Assembly (NCBI RefSeq): GCF_003570725.1
Contig: NZ_QWVS01000018.1
Span: 1-64,000, forward strand
From: Peribacillus asahii
GTDB taxonomy: Bacteria > Bacillota > Bacilli > Bacillales > DSM-1321
Direction: 5' to 3'
Length of the DNA stretch: 64,000 bases
Position numbers and translations under genes: made by a program
Shown: piece after piece, positions 25,851-35,771 of the stretch
How the letters are laid out: every line of letters begins with the position of its first letter
Position numbering within the stretch: the stretch's first letter is position 1
Notes under the pieces: generated by a model
The model's database searches: none
The model's input: the letters and a program-made list of their open reading frames with translations, nothing else
What the model was told of the DNA's origin: nothing

Positions 25851-26618
25851 ATGAAATCTTATAAAGGGTATTTGATTGATTTAGATGGAACCATGTATCG
25901 TGGATCTGAGCAAATAGCTGAAGCTGCAGGATTTATCAATGAATTGCGCCAACGAAACATTCCTTATTTATTCGTCACCAATAATTCTTCGCGTACACCT
26001 GCGCAAGTGGCAGAGAAATTACGGAATTTTGGAATAGAAACAGACAATAAACAAGTATTTACTACAAGCATGGCGACAGCGAATTTTATTGCGGAAAGAA
26101 AGGTTGATGCAACGGTATATGTAATCGGTGAAGAGGGCATTCGAAATGCTTTACAGGAAAAAGGGCTAGAGCTTGTGGAAGAGAATGCGGATTTTCTCGT
26201 TATGGGCATTGATCGGGCTATCAATTATGAAAAATTAACAAAGGCTTGCTTAGCTGTGAGAAATGGTGCTGCATTCATCTCGACCAATGGAGATATTGCT
26301 ATTCCAACTGAACGCGGACTGCAGCCTGGAAACGGTGCCATCACATCGGTTGTGGCGGTGTCGACGCAAGTAAAACCGATTTTCATTGGTAAGCCGGAAT
26401 CGATTATTATTGAGCAGGCGTTACAGGTATTAGGTGTCTCAAAAGAAGAAGTTATTATGGTTGGAGATAATTATGATACAGATATTATGGCAGGAATTAA
26501 TGCAGGGATGGATACTTTACTCGTTCATACAGGCGTGACGAAAAAAGAACACTTGCTACAATATGAAAAACAACCAACCTTTGTTGTCGATACACTGGCT
26601 GATTGGCAGTTTGAATAG
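25851..26618 (+). CDS. yutF: HAD-superfamily phosphatase (NagD-like, subfamily IIA)
   Basis: A 255-residue cytoplasmic HAD phosphatase. Motif I DLDGT (about 9-13), motif II FVTNNSS (about 42-48), a C2-type cap and motif III/IV GKPESI...MVGDNYDTDI (about 183-213) are intact, indicating an active phosphatase of the NagD/p-nitrophenylphosphatase group. The physiological substrate is unknown. ATG 25833 overlaps the SD aagggag; ATG 25851 is 7 bp from it and gives the canonical MKSYKGYLIDLDGT start. Confidence 0.92.
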   Translation: MKSYKGYLIDLDGTMYRGSEQIAEAAGFINELRQRNIPYLFVTNNSSRTPAQVAEKLRNFGIETDNKQVFTTSMATANFIAERKVDATVYVIGEEGIRNALQEKGLELVEENADFLVMGIDRAINYEKLTKACLAVRNGAAFISTNGDIAIPTERGLQPGNGAITSVVAVSTQVKPIFIGKPESIIIEQALQVLGVSKEEVIMVGDNYDTDIMAGINAGMDTLLVHTGVTKKEHLLQYEKQPTFVVDTLADWQFE

Positions 26619-26629
26619 TGCAGGTAGAT

Positions 26630-26679
26630 AAGGAGCCGAGTACAGGGAAGAAAATTGTACTGGCTCCTTGTTCTTTTTT
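26630..26679. terminator. Terminator between yutF and yutG
   Basis: AAGGAGCC-GAGTACA / TGTACT-GGCTCCTT stem followed by TTCTTTTTT, between convergent genes. Confidence 0.88.
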
Positions 26680-26738
26680 AAAAAAGAACATTATTGATGT
26701 TGGGTTCATGAGGAGCAAAGAACCGGTAATAGTTTTTC

Positions 26739-27236
26739 TTAATCTGTCTTTTCTGCTCGATGGGCTAATCGACTAGAAGCAGCAGCGGCAATAGCACCGA
26801 CAATATCATCTAGAAATGTATGCACCTTTCCTGACGTTTTATCATTTAAAGATTTCAATATTCCCGGCTTCTGCTTATCTACGTATCCATAATTGGTAAA
26901 TCCAATGGAGCCGTACACATTAACAATCGAGAAAGCAAGAACCTCATCTACTCCGTATAACCCTTCATCTTTTTCAATAATTGTTTGCAGCGGCTCTTCT
27001 AATAGTTTTTTTTCAGCTAGTAAATCCAGTTGAATGCCTGTTAGGATGGCATTTTGTACTTCTCGTTTAGACAGAACGCGTTCTACATTATAAATGCAAT
27101 CTTCCATTTGTAAATTCTCATGATAATCTGCTTGTAAATACATAACAAGATTGGCGATATCTTCGATTTTGACTCCGCGTTTCAAGAGCCATTCTCGTGC
27201 TACTTGCTCCGTTAGTGATACTTCTGATTTGGCCAT
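26739..27236 (-). CDS. yutG: Phosphatidylglycerophosphatase A-like protein YutG
   Basis: A 165-residue soluble protein of the PgpA/low-temperature-requirement family. The N-terminal helical region (about 1-75) precedes a domain with GLYGVDEVLAFSIVNVYGSIGFTNYGYVDK and FLDDIVGAIAAA. B. subtilis PgpA-type members dephosphorylate phosphatidylglycerol phosphate; whether this soluble paralogue does is not shown. Position next to yutF/yutH matches B. subtilis. Confidence 0.88.
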   Translation of the reverse strand: MAKSEVSLTEQVAREWLLKRGVKIEDIANLVMYLQADYHENLQMEDCIYNVERVLSKREVQNAILTGIQLDLLAEKKLLEEPLQTIIEKDEGLYGVDEVLAFSIVNVYGSIGFTNYGYVDKQKPGILKSLNDKTSGKVHTFLDDIVGAIAAAASSRLAHRAEKTD

Positions 27237-27427
27237 AGAATCACACTCATTTCGATTATTTTGAATGATGCTTAGCGGTTTAGAAATGTTATTCAGAAAC
27301 TGTAATTTGTATCATATATATAATGTATCCCTGAGTAACAGGTTATGATACCCTACCTTTCATTTTTTTAAACATTGTACGAGTTTGGTTGGATGATTTT
27401 CAAACTTTAGTAAAGGCGGCGATTGGA

Positions 27428-28429
27428 ATGATAGAAGAAATCATTTATCAAAATTATGGAATTTCTGTTGAGCGTGAAGAGAAGAATAGTCGCTACCCTT
27501 CCTTTCGTTCAGGTAATGTCATTTACAGTATTATTCCGCTTGAAACAGTTGAACCAGATGAGCTTATGGAAAGGCAAAAAATGTCGGAGCATTTAAGAAC
27601 TCAAGGAGACCGATCCGTTGCTGCTTTTGTTTTGGCGAATCACGACAGCTATATTTCTGAGGCAGACAATCAATTATTCGTGTTACTTGCTAATGAAGTA
27701 ATTGAGCCAAGACGAAATCAAAAGACAGGGAGAGAGTTAAGCATTTTTCACGCACAAGGACGCAGTATTGATGAGAAAATTACAAAATGTGCGCGAATTG
27801 GCCAATGGAAACAGTTATGGGAAGCTAGAATCGATCAATTAGAAAAAATTTGGAGCGATAAATTGCAAGCACATCCAAACAATGCGTTTGAGCAGTTATT
27901 TATTGAAACTTTTCCTTATTATATGGTGTTAGGAGAAAATGCGGTCCAATATTTAGTCGACACAGAAATAGACGATTATCCAGATGCAGTTGACAGCGGA
28001 ACAGTTTGTTATGAACGCTTTACACAAAACACATGGAACGACGAGAGATGGATGAAAAATCCGTTTGATTGGGTATTTGATCATGCTACAAGAGATTTGG
28101 CAGAGTGGGCAAGAGATTATTATCGGCGTAATATCCATACATACCAACGTGGACTTACGCAGTTCTTTCAGGACTACCAAAGCGTAGAGCATTTATCCAG
28201 CTTCTCAGCCCGTTTATTGTACGCTAGAATGCTTTTTCCGATTCATTATTATGAAACGGTTGAAGAGTATTTTACAAGCCCAACAGAGTCTAGAGCGAAT
28301 GAATTAGAAGACACCCTTTCGCTCATTACAAAATCCTCTCAGCAGTACGAACATTTTTTAAAGCATTTTTATGAACTAGCTGAAATTCCAGCACAATACA
28401 TGCAGTTACCGGAAGTAGGCTGGCTGTGA
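27428..28429 (+). CDS. yutH: Spore coat-associated protein YutH
   Basis: A 333-residue protein of the CotS/YutH group, which has a degenerate aminoglycoside phosphotransferase-like fold and associates with the spore coat. Recognisable parts are the N-terminal IYQNYGISVERE and the C-terminal helical ATRDLAEWARDYYR...FPIHYYETVEEYF. Kinase catalytic residues are not evident. A TTG at 27389 would give 346 residues but lacks an SD; ATG 27428 has aaaggcgg 8 bp upstream and is preferred. Confidence 0.8.
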   Translation: MIEEIIYQNYGISVEREEKNSRYPSFRSGNVIYSIIPLETVEPDELMERQKMSEHLRTQGDRSVAAFVLANHDSYISEADNQLFVLLANEVIEPRRNQKTGRELSIFHAQGRSIDEKITKCARIGQWKQLWEARIDQLEKIWSDKLQAHPNNAFEQLFIETFPYYMVLGENAVQYLVDTEIDDYPDAVDSGTVCYERFTQNTWNDERWMKNPFDWVFDHATRDLAEWARDYYRRNIHTYQRGLTQFFQDYQSVEHLSSFSARLLYARMLFPIHYYETVEEYFTSPTESRANELEDTLSLITKSSQQYEHFLKHFYELAEIPAQYMQLPEVGWL

Positions 28430-28774
28430 AGTATCCTCAATTGAGAGAACTCGTGTTTTACTAGTTAGTTGAATTCATTTTTTAGGTTCTGTTCAATAAC
28501 GTTGTTGATTTTGACTCATTTTTGTTGAGGGTTCATCATCTGCTCTAGATTAGCGTTAATCGTTTCGAGAGACAGCAAGAACGGTTAGGTATCTAGAGCT
28601 TTTCTTATGGCTCATCGGCTTCTCCCTGTTTAGCTAGAATCGTTTTGATTAGATGCTCCTTTGCCACAAAAAAACCTTGTGTAAAATGATTTCTCCTTGT
28701 ATTCCTATGTTATGATAGGAAGAGGAATTTTTAGAATAGTACTACAATTAAAAAAGTTGAAAGGATGTGGATAG
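28430..28774. other. 345-bp non-coding interval with IS-end relic
   Basis: Contains a 28-bp sequence matching the end of the GrpB cassette (28485-28512). About 200 bp of non-coding sequence with no intact transposase frame follows, and then the promoter region of the L,D-transpeptidase gene. Confidence 0.6.
28485..28512. repeat. Solo ISL3-like end
   Basis: GGTTCTGTTCAA-6 nt-TGTTGATTTT has the same block order and spacing as the cassette end at 12864 (two differences in the first block, none in the second). No matching right end was found downstream, so it is probably a remnant. Confidence 0.65.
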
Positions 28775-29680
28775 ATGAAACAATTTGTAGCTGCTGTTCT
28801 TATATGCTTGCTTACTTTACATATGATAGTGGTTCCGACTCAAGCTGCCTCTTCCAATCAATGTATAGAACCGCAATTTTCGATAGTGTTAAAGACGAAT
28901 GCTGAGTTAAAGTCGAAAGCAAGTCATACAAGTAAAACGGTTAAAACTTATCCGAAGAATAAGAAGCTTTCGGTTATGAAACGCAACGGGGATTGGTATT
29001 CTATTTGTTATAGTAAAAAAATAGTTTACCTAGCAATAGAAGATGCGCGTGAAGTATTTAATGCTAAGGAACGAGCGGTACTTGTGCAAACGGATGCTAA
29101 ACCAGATGTAAAGCAAGTTGTTTCAGCAGTTGGCCCAATACTTCAGTCTACGAAGGTAACCATTCAAGCGTTTGAGAAACGAAAAGGAGAATGGCGCAGA
29201 GCATTAACCGAAATGAAGGGCATAGTAGGAAAAAAAGGCTTTACTACGAATAAAAAAGAAGGCGATGGTAAATCACCAATTGGAATGTATTCATTTGGAA
29301 CAGCATTTGGCAGCGGAGCAAAGCCATCGGGAATGAAGCTAACTTATAAAAAAACAACGAAATATGATTATTGGGTTGATGATGTCACATCCAAGGATTA
29401 TAACAAATGGATTACATATAAAGGTGTACCAACTAAGAAGTGGAAGTCTTTTGAAAGAATGAATCACTCGTTATATAGATACGGAGTTGTTATTAATTAC
29501 AATGTTAACCCCATTGTGAAAGGAAAAGGGAGTGCAATTTTTCTTCATATTTGGAGAGGGGAAAATGGAGTTACAGCAGGCTGTGTAGCAACATCAGAGA
29601 AAAATGTTTTACGCTTATTAAATTGGCTAAATCCAAGTAAGCACCCTCATATTATTATGGATACAATAGAAACCTTATAA
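28775..29680 (+). CDS. Secreted L,D-transpeptidase (YkuD-type) with SH3-like domain
   Basis: A 301-residue exported protein. Signal peptide about 1-24 (cleavage after TQA), an SH3b-like domain (about 35-90), then a YkuD-type catalytic domain with H258 (FLHIW) and the nucleophile C270 in GVTAGC. The family forms 3-3 crosslinks or acts on peptidoglycan stems. The longer loops KEGDGKSPIGMYSFG and SGAKPSGMKLTY resemble the ErfK/YafK-like group. SD aaaggatg precedes the ATG. The upstream gap carries a mobile-element remnant. Confidence 0.85.
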   Translation: MKQFVAAVLICLLTLHMIVVPTQAASSNQCIEPQFSIVLKTNAELKSKASHTSKTVKTYPKNKKLSVMKRNGDWYSICYSKKIVYLAIEDAREVFNAKERAVLVQTDAKPDVKQVVSAVGPILQSTKVTIQAFEKRKGEWRRALTEMKGIVGKKGFTTNKKEGDGKSPIGMYSFGTAFGSGAKPSGMKLTYKKTTKYDYWVDDVTSKDYNKWITYKGVPTKKWKSFERMNHSLYRYGVVINYNVNPIVKGKGSAIFLHIWRGENGVTAGCVATSEKNVLRLLNWLNPSKHPHIIMDTIETL

Positions 29681-29820
29681 GCAAGTAAGCAGTCATAGGT
29701 AAAAGGAAAAGATTCTTTTATACACATTCTTCTATTGTTCGAAAAAAAGATATATTTTTTTGAGGCTTACTCTAACAAGGGATTAAAACAAATTGCATGT
29801 AAATCTGTATTTTCTAACTA

Positions 29821-29849
29821 TTGATAATTATGAATAAAAATCATATAAT
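29821..29849 (+). promoter_or_regulatory. Sigma-A promoter of hom-thrC-thrB
   Basis: TTGATA (29821-29826), 17-bp spacer, TATAAT (29844-29849). A transcript would start near 29857, about 50 bp before the hom start. No T-box or attenuator is seen in between. Confidence 0.8.
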
Positions 29850-29907
29850 GTCTACTATAAAAAAACAAATGTTTTCTTCAGATAAACAGTGGTTAGGGGG
29901 AACCGAA

Positions 29908-31206
29908 ATGAAAGCTATCTCAATCGGTTTATTAGGATTAGGTACGGTAGGTTCAGGAGTTGTCCAAATTATTGAAAGTCATCAAGACAAATTAATGCAT
30001 CAAATTGGATGCCCTATTCAAATAAAGAAAATTTTAGTGAATGATTTAACGAAAGAGCGTGCCGTTCATATCGATCGCAATATGCTAACAGATAACCCAG
30101 AAGATGTTATTTATAACCCTGAGGTTGATGTAGTCATCGAAGTAATGGGTGGTATCGAAAAAACGCGTGAATACTTATTACAAGCATTAAAAAATAAAAA
30201 ACAAGTTATTACGGCAAATAAAGATTTAATGGCTTTATATGGTCCTGAATTATTAGAAGTTGCGACTGAAAATGGCTGCGATTTATTTTATGAGGCAAGT
30301 GTAGCTGGTGGAATTCCAATTCTACGTGGACTTGTAGATGGATTATCCTCAGATCGCATTACAAAAATGATGGGGATTGTGAACGGTACTACAAACTTTA
30401 TTTTAACGAAAATGAGTAAAGACGGCAGCGCCTATGAAGATGTATTAAAAGAAGCTCAAGATCTTGGTTTTGCTGAGTCTGATCCGACAGCGGATGTAGA
30501 AGGGTTAGATGCAGCACGTAAAATGGCAATTCTAGCAACGCTAGGTTTTTCGATGAACGTCGGTTTAGAAGATGTATCTGTGGAAGGAATCACAAAGATT
30601 TCTGAGGAAGATTTAGCATATAGCAAAAAGCTTGGCTATACAATGAAGTTGATTGGTGTTGCATCAAGATCAAACGATAAAGTCGAAGTGAGTGTCCAAC
30701 CTTCACTATTACCTGAAACGCATCCGCTAGCTTCTGTTAATAATGAATATAATGCAGTATATGTATACGGAGAAGCAGTAGGAGAGACGATGTTCTATGG
30801 CCCAGGAGCAGGCAGCTTGCCAACCGCAACAGCTGTTGTCTCGGACTTAGTCGTTGCTTTGAAGAATATGAGACTCGGTGTTAATGGCCGCAGTGCTATT
30901 GCGCCTCAATATCCAAAGGCATTAAAAGGGCCAGAGGAAATTCAAGCTAAATTCTTTATTCGCTTGCATGTAAAAGATGAAGTAGGTGTGCTTGCAAGGA
31001 TTACAAATCTATTTGCTGAGTATGGTGTTGGATTTGATAAAATTCTTCAGCTGCCAATTGATGATAAAGGTGCTTCTGAAATTGTGTTAGTGACACATAC
31101 GGCTTCTATGGCAGCATTTGAACAAATTCAGCAACAGTTAAATGACTATGAGATGGTCAAAGAAATTAAAAGTACGTACCGTGTTGAAGGAGAGAATACG
31201 AAATGA
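29908..31206 (+). CDS. hom: Homoserine dehydrogenase
   Basis: Reduces aspartate semialdehyde to homoserine in threonine/methionine synthesis. The N-terminal NAD(P) fold has [11 protein letters not shown] (about 6-16). Further blocks are [19 protein letters not shown], the substrate site [14 protein letters not shown] and the [21 protein letters not shown] stretch. A C-terminal ACT domain (about 350-425, [15 protein letters not shown]) suggests allosteric control by threonine. The frame extends to 29821, but that region is the promoter. ATG 29908 has SD taggggg and gives 432 residues, the usual size. Its stop overlaps the thrC start. Confidence 0.96.
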   Translation: MKAISIGLLGLGTVGSGVVQIIESHQDKLMHQIGCPIQIKKILVNDLTKERAVHIDRNMLTDNPEDVIYNPEVDVVIEVMGGIEKTREYLLQALKNKKQVITANKDLMALYGPELLEVATENGCDLFYEASVAGGIPILRGLVDGLSSDRITKMMGIVNGTTNFILTKMSKDGSAYEDVLKEAQDLGFAESDPTADVEGLDAARKMAILATLGFSMNVGLEDVSVEGITKISEEDLAYSKKLGYTMKLIGVASRSNDKVEVSVQPSLLPETHPLASVNNEYNAVYVYGEAVGETMFYGPGAGSLPTATAVVSDLVVALKNMRLGVNGRSAIAPQYPKALKGPEEIQAKFFIRLHVKDEVGVLARITNLFAEYGVGFDKILQLPIDDKGASEIVLVTHTASMAAFEQIQQQLNDYEMVKEIKSTYRVEGENTK

Positions 31207-32264
31207 GCTGGCAAGGTTTAATCAAGGAATATAAAGAGTTTTTACCCGTAACGGAAAATACCCCTGAATTATCGTTATTAGAAGGAAATACACCATTAAT
31301 TAAATGCAACAATTTATCTGAACAGTTCGGGGTTGAACTATATGTAAAATATGAAGGATTAAACCCGACAGGGTCATTTAAGGACCGTGGAATGGTATTT
31401 GCTGTGGCGAAAGCGATTGAAGAAGGTGCAGATACAATTATTTGTGCATCTACAGGGAATACATCAGCAGCCGCAGCTGCTTATGCAGCTCGCGCTAATA
31501 TTCGCTGTATTGTCGTGATTCCAGAAGGAAAAATCGCAATGGGGAAACTAGCTCAAGCGGTTATGTACGGTGCAGAAATTGTATCGATTGAAGGAAACTT
31601 CGATAATGCACTTCAAATTGTTCGTAACATTAGTGAGACATCTCCAATTGCGCTTGTAAACTCTGTAAACCCTTATCGTATTGAAGGACAAAAAACAGCG
31701 GCATTTGAAATTTGCGATACGTTAGGAACAGCACCAGATATTTTAGCTCTTCCAGTTGGAAATGCAGGGAATATCACTGCGTATTGGAAAGGGTTTAAAG
31801 AATACAATGATCATAAGCAAACAGGTCTTCCAGAACTGAGAGGATTTGAAGCGGCAGGAGCGGCTGCGATTGTTCATGACCGTGTGTTTGAAAATCCTGA
31901 AACAGTAGCGACAGCGATTCGTATCGGAAATCCAGCAAGCTGGAAATTTGCTGTTGAAGCGGCGAAAGAATCTAACGGAAAAATTGATGAAGTAACAGAT
32001 GAAGAAATTTTAGAAGCATATGTATTACTGGCAAGAAGTGAAGGGGTATTTGCTGAACCTGCTTCTTGTGCAAGTATCGCAGGAATCATTAAACAACTAA
32101 AAAGCGGTGAAATTAAAAAGGGCAGTAAAATCGTTGCTGTGTTAACAGGAAATGGTTTAAAAGATCCGAATGTAGCGGTGGATACAAGCACAATTACACC
32201 AACATTACTGCCAATGGATGAAAAAGTCATCTTAGAACATCTTCAAGGTGTGAAACAAGTATGA
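31203..32264 (+). CDS. thrC: Threonine synthase
   Basis: PLP enzyme converting O-phosphohomoserine to threonine. K60 in [11 protein letters not shown] is the Schiff-base lysine. The phosphate-binding PVGNAGN loop and the [15 protein letters not shown] stretch are present. At 353 residues it is the short bacterial form. The start overlaps hom by 4 bp (ATGA) and the end overlaps thrB by 4 bp, indicating a tightly coupled operon. Confidence 0.96.
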   Translation: MSWQGLIKEYKEFLPVTENTPELSLLEGNTPLIKCNNLSEQFGVELYVKYEGLNPTGSFKDRGMVFAVAKAIEEGADTIICASTGNTSAAAAAYAARANIRCIVVIPEGKIAMGKLAQAVMYGAEIVSIEGNFDNALQIVRNISETSPIALVNSVNPYRIEGQKTAAFEICDTLGTAPDILALPVGNAGNITAYWKGFKEYNDHKQTGLPELRGFEAAGAAAIVHDRVFENPETVATAIRIGNPASWKFAVEAAKESNGKIDEVTDEEILEAYVLLARSEGVFAEPASCASIAGIIKQLKSGEIKKGSKIVAVLTGNGLKDPNVAVDTSTITPTLLPMDEKVILEHLQGVKQV

Positions 32265-33199
32265 GTCAGGAGTCCGAAATGTTTTTAATCCGTGTACCAG
32301 CAAGTACGGCAAATTTGGGTCCAGGCTTTGATTCCATAGGACTTGCCCTAGGATTGTATTTGGAGATACATGGATCTTTATCAGATAGTTGGGAAGTTGT
32401 TCCACTAACGGAGGAAATGGCTGCTTTTCCGAAAGATGAAAGTAATTATATTGTTCAAATTGCAAAGAAAACAGCAGCCTTCTATGGAAAAGAGTTAGCG
32501 CCATGTCGCCTGTTTGTTTCAAGTGAAATTCCACTGGCACGTGGATTAGGAAGCAGTGCATCGGCGATTGTCGCTGGTATTGAATTAGCCAATTTAGTCG
32601 CAGAATTAAACTTAACGAATGATCAAAAAGGCCGACATGCTTCACTTTTTGAAGGCCATCCGGATAATGGCGGAGCTTCTGTTTATGGCGGGCTTGTTGT
32701 CGGCCTGCATACGGAAGAGCAAACCGATATTGTATCGTTTCCAATCAAAGGTGTCAAAGTGATTGTAGCGATTCCAAATTTTGAGCTTCTAACAGAAGAT
32801 TCAAGAAGTGTGTTACCAAAGACATTAGCCTATAAGGAAGCGATTGAAGGAAGTGCAGCTGCCAATATGGTGCTCGCTGCAATTGTTTCGGATAATTGGA
32901 AACTTGTTGGTCAAATGATGCAGAGAGATCGTTTTCATCAACCATACCGCGCTCCACTAGTACCACATTTAGCTCAAATTGAGGAAATAGCTGCTCAAAA
33001 TGGAGCCTATGGCACAGCGTTAAGCGGTGCAGGTCCAACCGTCCTTTGTCTGGTTCCTGAAGCGCAAGCGGAGCAAGTGCAAGAAAAATTATCCAGTAAA
33101 TTCCCGGATTTCGTTATTAAGGAACTTCTGATTGATAACAAAGGAAGCCAAACAATGATTTTATCAGAAGCAGATAAGGAAGAGTTAAGTTTTCTATAG
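32261..33199 (+). CDS. thrB: Homoserine kinase
   Basis: GHMP-family kinase phosphorylating homoserine. Motif 1 [19 protein letters not shown], the ATP-binding [16 protein letters not shown] and the C-terminal [14 protein letters not shown] glycine-rich motif are intact. The ATGA overlap with thrC supports the start at 32261; an internal ATG at 32279 with partial SD (aggag) is an alternative that loses six residues. Last gene of the operon, followed by a strong terminator. Confidence 0.95.
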   Translation: MSQESEMFLIRVPASTANLGPGFDSIGLALGLYLEIHGSLSDSWEVVPLTEEMAAFPKDESNYIVQIAKKTAAFYGKELAPCRLFVSSEIPLARGLGSSASAIVAGIELANLVAELNLTNDQKGRHASLFEGHPDNGGASVYGGLVVGLHTEEQTDIVSFPIKGVKVIVAIPNFELLTEDSRSVLPKTLAYKEAIEGSAAANMVLAAIVSDNWKLVGQMMQRDRFHQPYRAPLVPHLAQIEEIAAQNGAYGTALSGAGPTVLCLVPEAQAEQVQEKLSSKFPDFVIKELLIDNKGSQTMILSEADKEELSFL

Positions 33200-33201
33200 G
33201 A

Positions 33202-33244
33202 AGAAACGAGCAGGGGGATATGTTCATCCTGCTCGTTTCTTTGT
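33202..33244 (+). terminator. Terminator of hom-thrC-thrB
   Basis: AGAAACGAGCAGG/CCTGCTCGTTTCT, 13-bp perfect stem, then TTGTTT. Confidence 0.88.
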
Positions 33245-33262
33245 TTAAGGCAGAGCTAATAA

Positions 33263-33323
33263 AAAAGCTAATTTTCTTCAAGTGTATATCCATACAACAT
33301 GAAGAAAATCAGCATTAGCTTTT
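33263..33323 (-). terminator. Terminator of yutI
   Basis: AAAAGCTAAT/ATTAGCTTTT outer stem with an inner TTTTCTTCA/TGAAGAAAA stem. It is downstream of yutI on the minus strand and may also serve the plus strand. Confidence 0.8.
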
Positions 33324-33330
33324 ATAACAA

Positions 33331-33567
33331 TTAGAATACTTGTTCAACTTCAATAACACCAGGAACTTCTTCAAGAAGTGCACGTTCAATTCCTGCTTTT
33401 AATGTAATCGTTGAACTTGGGCAGCTACCGCAAGCTCCAAGCAAACGTAATTTAACAATTCCATCTTCTACATCGACAAGTTCACAGTCACCGCCATCGC
33501 GAAGAAGAAACGGACGAAGTTTATCAAGTACTTCTTGAACTTGACTTTCCATTGTTTGTTCAGTCAT
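33331..33567 (-). CDS. yutI: NifU-like Fe-S cluster scaffold/carrier protein
   Basis: A 78-residue NifU C-terminal domain protein with the cluster-binding CxxC in [11 protein letters not shown] and the [13 protein letters not shown] segment. It is probably a carrier that delivers Fe-S clusters to apo-proteins. ATG 33567 is 9 bp from SD aaaggag; ATG 33573 would be too close. The A-type carrier yutM lies 3 kb away. Confidence 0.92.
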   Translation of the reverse strand: MTEQTMESQVQEVLDKLRPFLLRDGGDCELVDVEDGIVKLRLLGACGSCPSSTITLKAGIERALLEEVPGVIEVEQVF

Positions 33568-33709
33568 TGCCATCGACTCCTTTCCTAATCATATTATAAT
33601 GCGAAGGTTATAAAAAATCCAATTAGAACTTAGCGGAAAAATCATCTATCTTTATATATAAAAAAGAGATACAATACTAATAATTCCAATCAGAAAAATG
33701 GAGGTTTAT

Positions 33710-34042
33710 ATGGAACAAAGATCTATCGACATCCAAATATATGGTGCTGAACAAATTTGTGCGAGTTGTGTAAATTTACCATCTTCAAAAGATACTTGTG
33801 AATGGCTTGAAGCAGCGTTACAACGAAAATTCCCTAATCAGCCATTTTCCATTACTTACATTGATATTCATAATCCGCCAGCTTCTACGAAAGAAAGGGA
33901 GTTTTCGTTAAAGATGATTGAAGAAGATTTGTTCTATCCACTTGTATTAATTGACGATGAAATTATAGCAGAAGGAAATGTGCGTTTGAAAACGGTCGTC
34001 GATAAAATGATTCAATGCGGGTATAAACAAGAAACTGTCTAA
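33710..34042 (+). CDS. yuzD: YuzD family protein (DUF1462)
   Basis: A 110-residue thioredoxin-fold-like protein with CASCVN (CxxC) and KDTCEW, matching the YuzD/DUF1462 family of unknown, possibly disulphide-related, function. Upstream ATG 33698 overlaps the SD ggagg; ATG 33710 is the better start. Divergent from yutI. Confidence 0.88.
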   Translation: MEQRSIDIQIYGAEQICASCVNLPSSKDTCEWLEAALQRKFPNQPFSITYIDIHNPPASTKEREFSLKMIEEDLFYPLVLIDDEIIAEGNVRLKTVVDKMIQCGYKQETV

Positions 34043-34052
34043 TCTTTATAAA

Positions 34053-34085
34053 AAAAGTTTTGAAGCATCTTGCTTCAAAACTTTT
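34053..34085. terminator. Bidirectional terminator yuzD/yutJ
   Basis: Perfect 15-bp stem AAAAGTTTTGAAGCA/TGCTTCAAAACTTTT with 3-nt loop between convergent genes. Confidence 0.92.
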
Positions 34086-34102
34086 CAATCTATATTTAAG
34101 TA

Positions 34103-35170
34103 TTAATTGTTATGGTATTTATAAGCCCACAGGATACCAGATTTAATTAATCGAGCAAATCTTCCTGTGATGGCACGATTACCAACTAAGCCGAAGCCTT
34201 GTTTTTTCCCTAATGAACCAAGAGTTCCTTTTAATTTCATAGGAGGGAAGCTTTCGGGAAGTGGTTCATTTGCCCATTTTTTTACAAGAACTTGAACAAT
34301 TTGTTCTGCTTGTGCTTCCGCTAATTGAGCACTTGGAGCAAATGGCAAGCTTGCACAGTCTCCTACAACGAATACACTGTCGTTGTTTGGCAAGAAGTGC
34401 TGTGGCGTTAATACGGCTCTGCCTTGTGCATCTTTTTCAATATCCATATCTCTAATAATTTTGCTAGGTTGGATACCAGCTGTCCAAACGATAACATCAC
34501 TATGAACAGCTTCTTCACCATTGTATAAAGTGTTTGGCTCAACTTTTGTAATATTAGAATGGTGAACAATTTCAATATTATTTTTAGCAAACCAAGATTC
34601 TACAAATACGCTTAAACGTTCTGGGAAAGCGGATAAAATATGCGGTCCACGGTCGAATAATCTTATTTTTAAATCGGGACGGCTTTCGATTAATTCACTT
34701 GCTAATTCAACCCCGCTCAGTCCTCCACCAATGATGGAAACTGTTGCACCAGATCCTAAATTATTCAATGCTTGGTAGGTTTGACGAGATTTATCGATGG
34801 TTTGAATACTGAATGTGTGCTGATTTGCACCTGGAATACCGTGGTATTTATCTTCGCAGCCAAGCCCAATGACTAAATCATCATAATCTACAGGCTCTTG
34901 ATTTTCTAAGATGACTTGTTTTTTGTCCATATCAATGGATAATACTTCACCATATACATTTTGTAAGCGTGGATGCTCAGGAAATGCAACACGAATATGG
35001 TGATCGGAAATTGTTCCTGCCGCTAGCGCATAATATTCTGTTTTAATACAGTGATATGGATTGCGGTCAATAAGTGTAATGCGAACATTTTCAGGCAGCT
35101 GATTAGGCAGCAATCTTTGAAGCATGCGCATTCCACCATACCCGCCACCGAGTATGACTAAATTCTTCAT
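34103..35170 (-). CDS. yutJ: NADH dehydrogenase-like FAD oxidoreductase (NDH-2 type)
   Basis: A 355-residue flavoprotein. The FAD-binding VILGGGYGGMRML (about 4-16), the NAD-binding SIIGGGLSGVELASEL (about 147-162) and the C-terminal FAD site VFVVGDCASLPF are intact. It is shorter than Ndh (about 390-405 residues), mainly at the C-terminal membrane-association region, so electron transfer to quinone is possible but not certain. Position and size match YutJ. Confidence 0.9.
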   Translation of the reverse strand: MKNLVILGGGYGGMRMLQRLLPNQLPENVRITLIDRNPYHCIKTEYYALAAGTISDHHIRVAFPEHPRLQNVYGEVLSIDMDKKQVILENQEPVDYDDLVIGLGCEDKYHGIPGANQHTFSIQTIDKSRQTYQALNNLGSGATVSIIGGGLSGVELASELIESRPDLKIRLFDRGPHILSAFPERLSVFVESWFAKNNIEIVHHSNITKVEPNTLYNGEEAVHSDVIVWTAGIQPSKIIRDMDIEKDAQGRAVLTPQHFLPNNDSVFVVGDCASLPFAPSAQLAEAQAEQIVQVLVKKWANEPLPESFPPMKLKGTLGSLGKKQGFGLVGNRAITGRFARLIKSGILWAYKYHNN

Positions 35171-35484
35171 GTAAAAATCCCCTTTGTTTAATCTGTAAAA
35201 ATTATTATTTCATTCACTTGTGAAAGTAGGTATACTACTATAAATATCCCCAAAACATTGTGTTAAAAAATAAAAATTATTTGTAAAGATAGTTTTAATC
35301 CCCACAAAAGTATAACGAAAATGAATAAAAATCACAACTGAATTATGAAAATCGCTTGTTTTTGTTGTTAAATATTGACGGTATATGAAAAAAAAGATAG
35401 GATATTTTTTTGGACAACCTTTAAAATATATTTAAATCGTTTCAATATATGAATATTTAGCTCCAACAAATGAGGTGAGACTGG
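35171..35484. other. Divergent promoter region yutJ/yuzB
   Basis: A 314-bp AT-rich region with no gene. It holds the candidate yuzB promoter described below. Nothing else clear. Confidence 0.6.
35375..35403 (+). promoter_or_regulatory. Possible promoter of yuzB
   Basis: TTGACG, 17-bp spacer, TAGGAT. The -35 is near consensus and the -10 is weak. Confidence 0.5.
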
Positions 35485-35721
35485 ATGAAACCGATTATCG
35501 AATTTTGTGTTAGCAATTTAGCGAGTGGTGCCTATAAAGCAATGGAACAATTAGAAAAAGATCCGAATTTAGACATTGTTGAATATGACTGTTTAAGTTA
35601 TTGCGGGATTTGTTCAAGCGATCTTTTTGCTCTTGTTAATGGTGAAGTCGTTACTGCAAGTTCTACAGAAGAGCTTGTGGCCAATATATATCAATATTTA
35701 GATGAACATCCAATGTTTTAA
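35485..35721 (+). CDS. yuzB: YuzB family protein (DUF1450)
   Basis: A 78-residue protein with three conserved cysteines in [17 protein letters not shown], matching DUF1450/YuzB. The Cys pattern suggests a redox or metal role. ATG 35485 has SD gaggtga. The neighbours are Fe-S and redox genes. Confidence 0.9.
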   Translation: MKPIIEFCVSNLASGAYKAMEQLEKDPNLDIVEYDCLSYCGICSSDLFALVNGEVVTASSTEELVANIYQYLDEHPMF

Positions 35722-35729
35722 ATTAATTG

Positions 35730-35765
35730 AACACTGCAAACACTTTCTTGCTTGCAGTGTTTATA
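35730..35765. terminator. Terminator after yuzB
   Basis: AACACTGCAA/TTGCAGTGTT stem with 12-nt loop between convergent genes. Confidence 0.75.
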
Positions 35766-35771
35766 TCAGTA

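Noticed and set aside
29690-29907. T-box or threonine attenuator before hom
   Set aside because: No terminator hairpin or T-box sequence lies between the promoter and the SD.
32232-32744. 170-codon minus-strand ORF inside thrB
   Set aside because: Antisense shadow of a clearly conserved homoserine kinase gene; no SD or family match.
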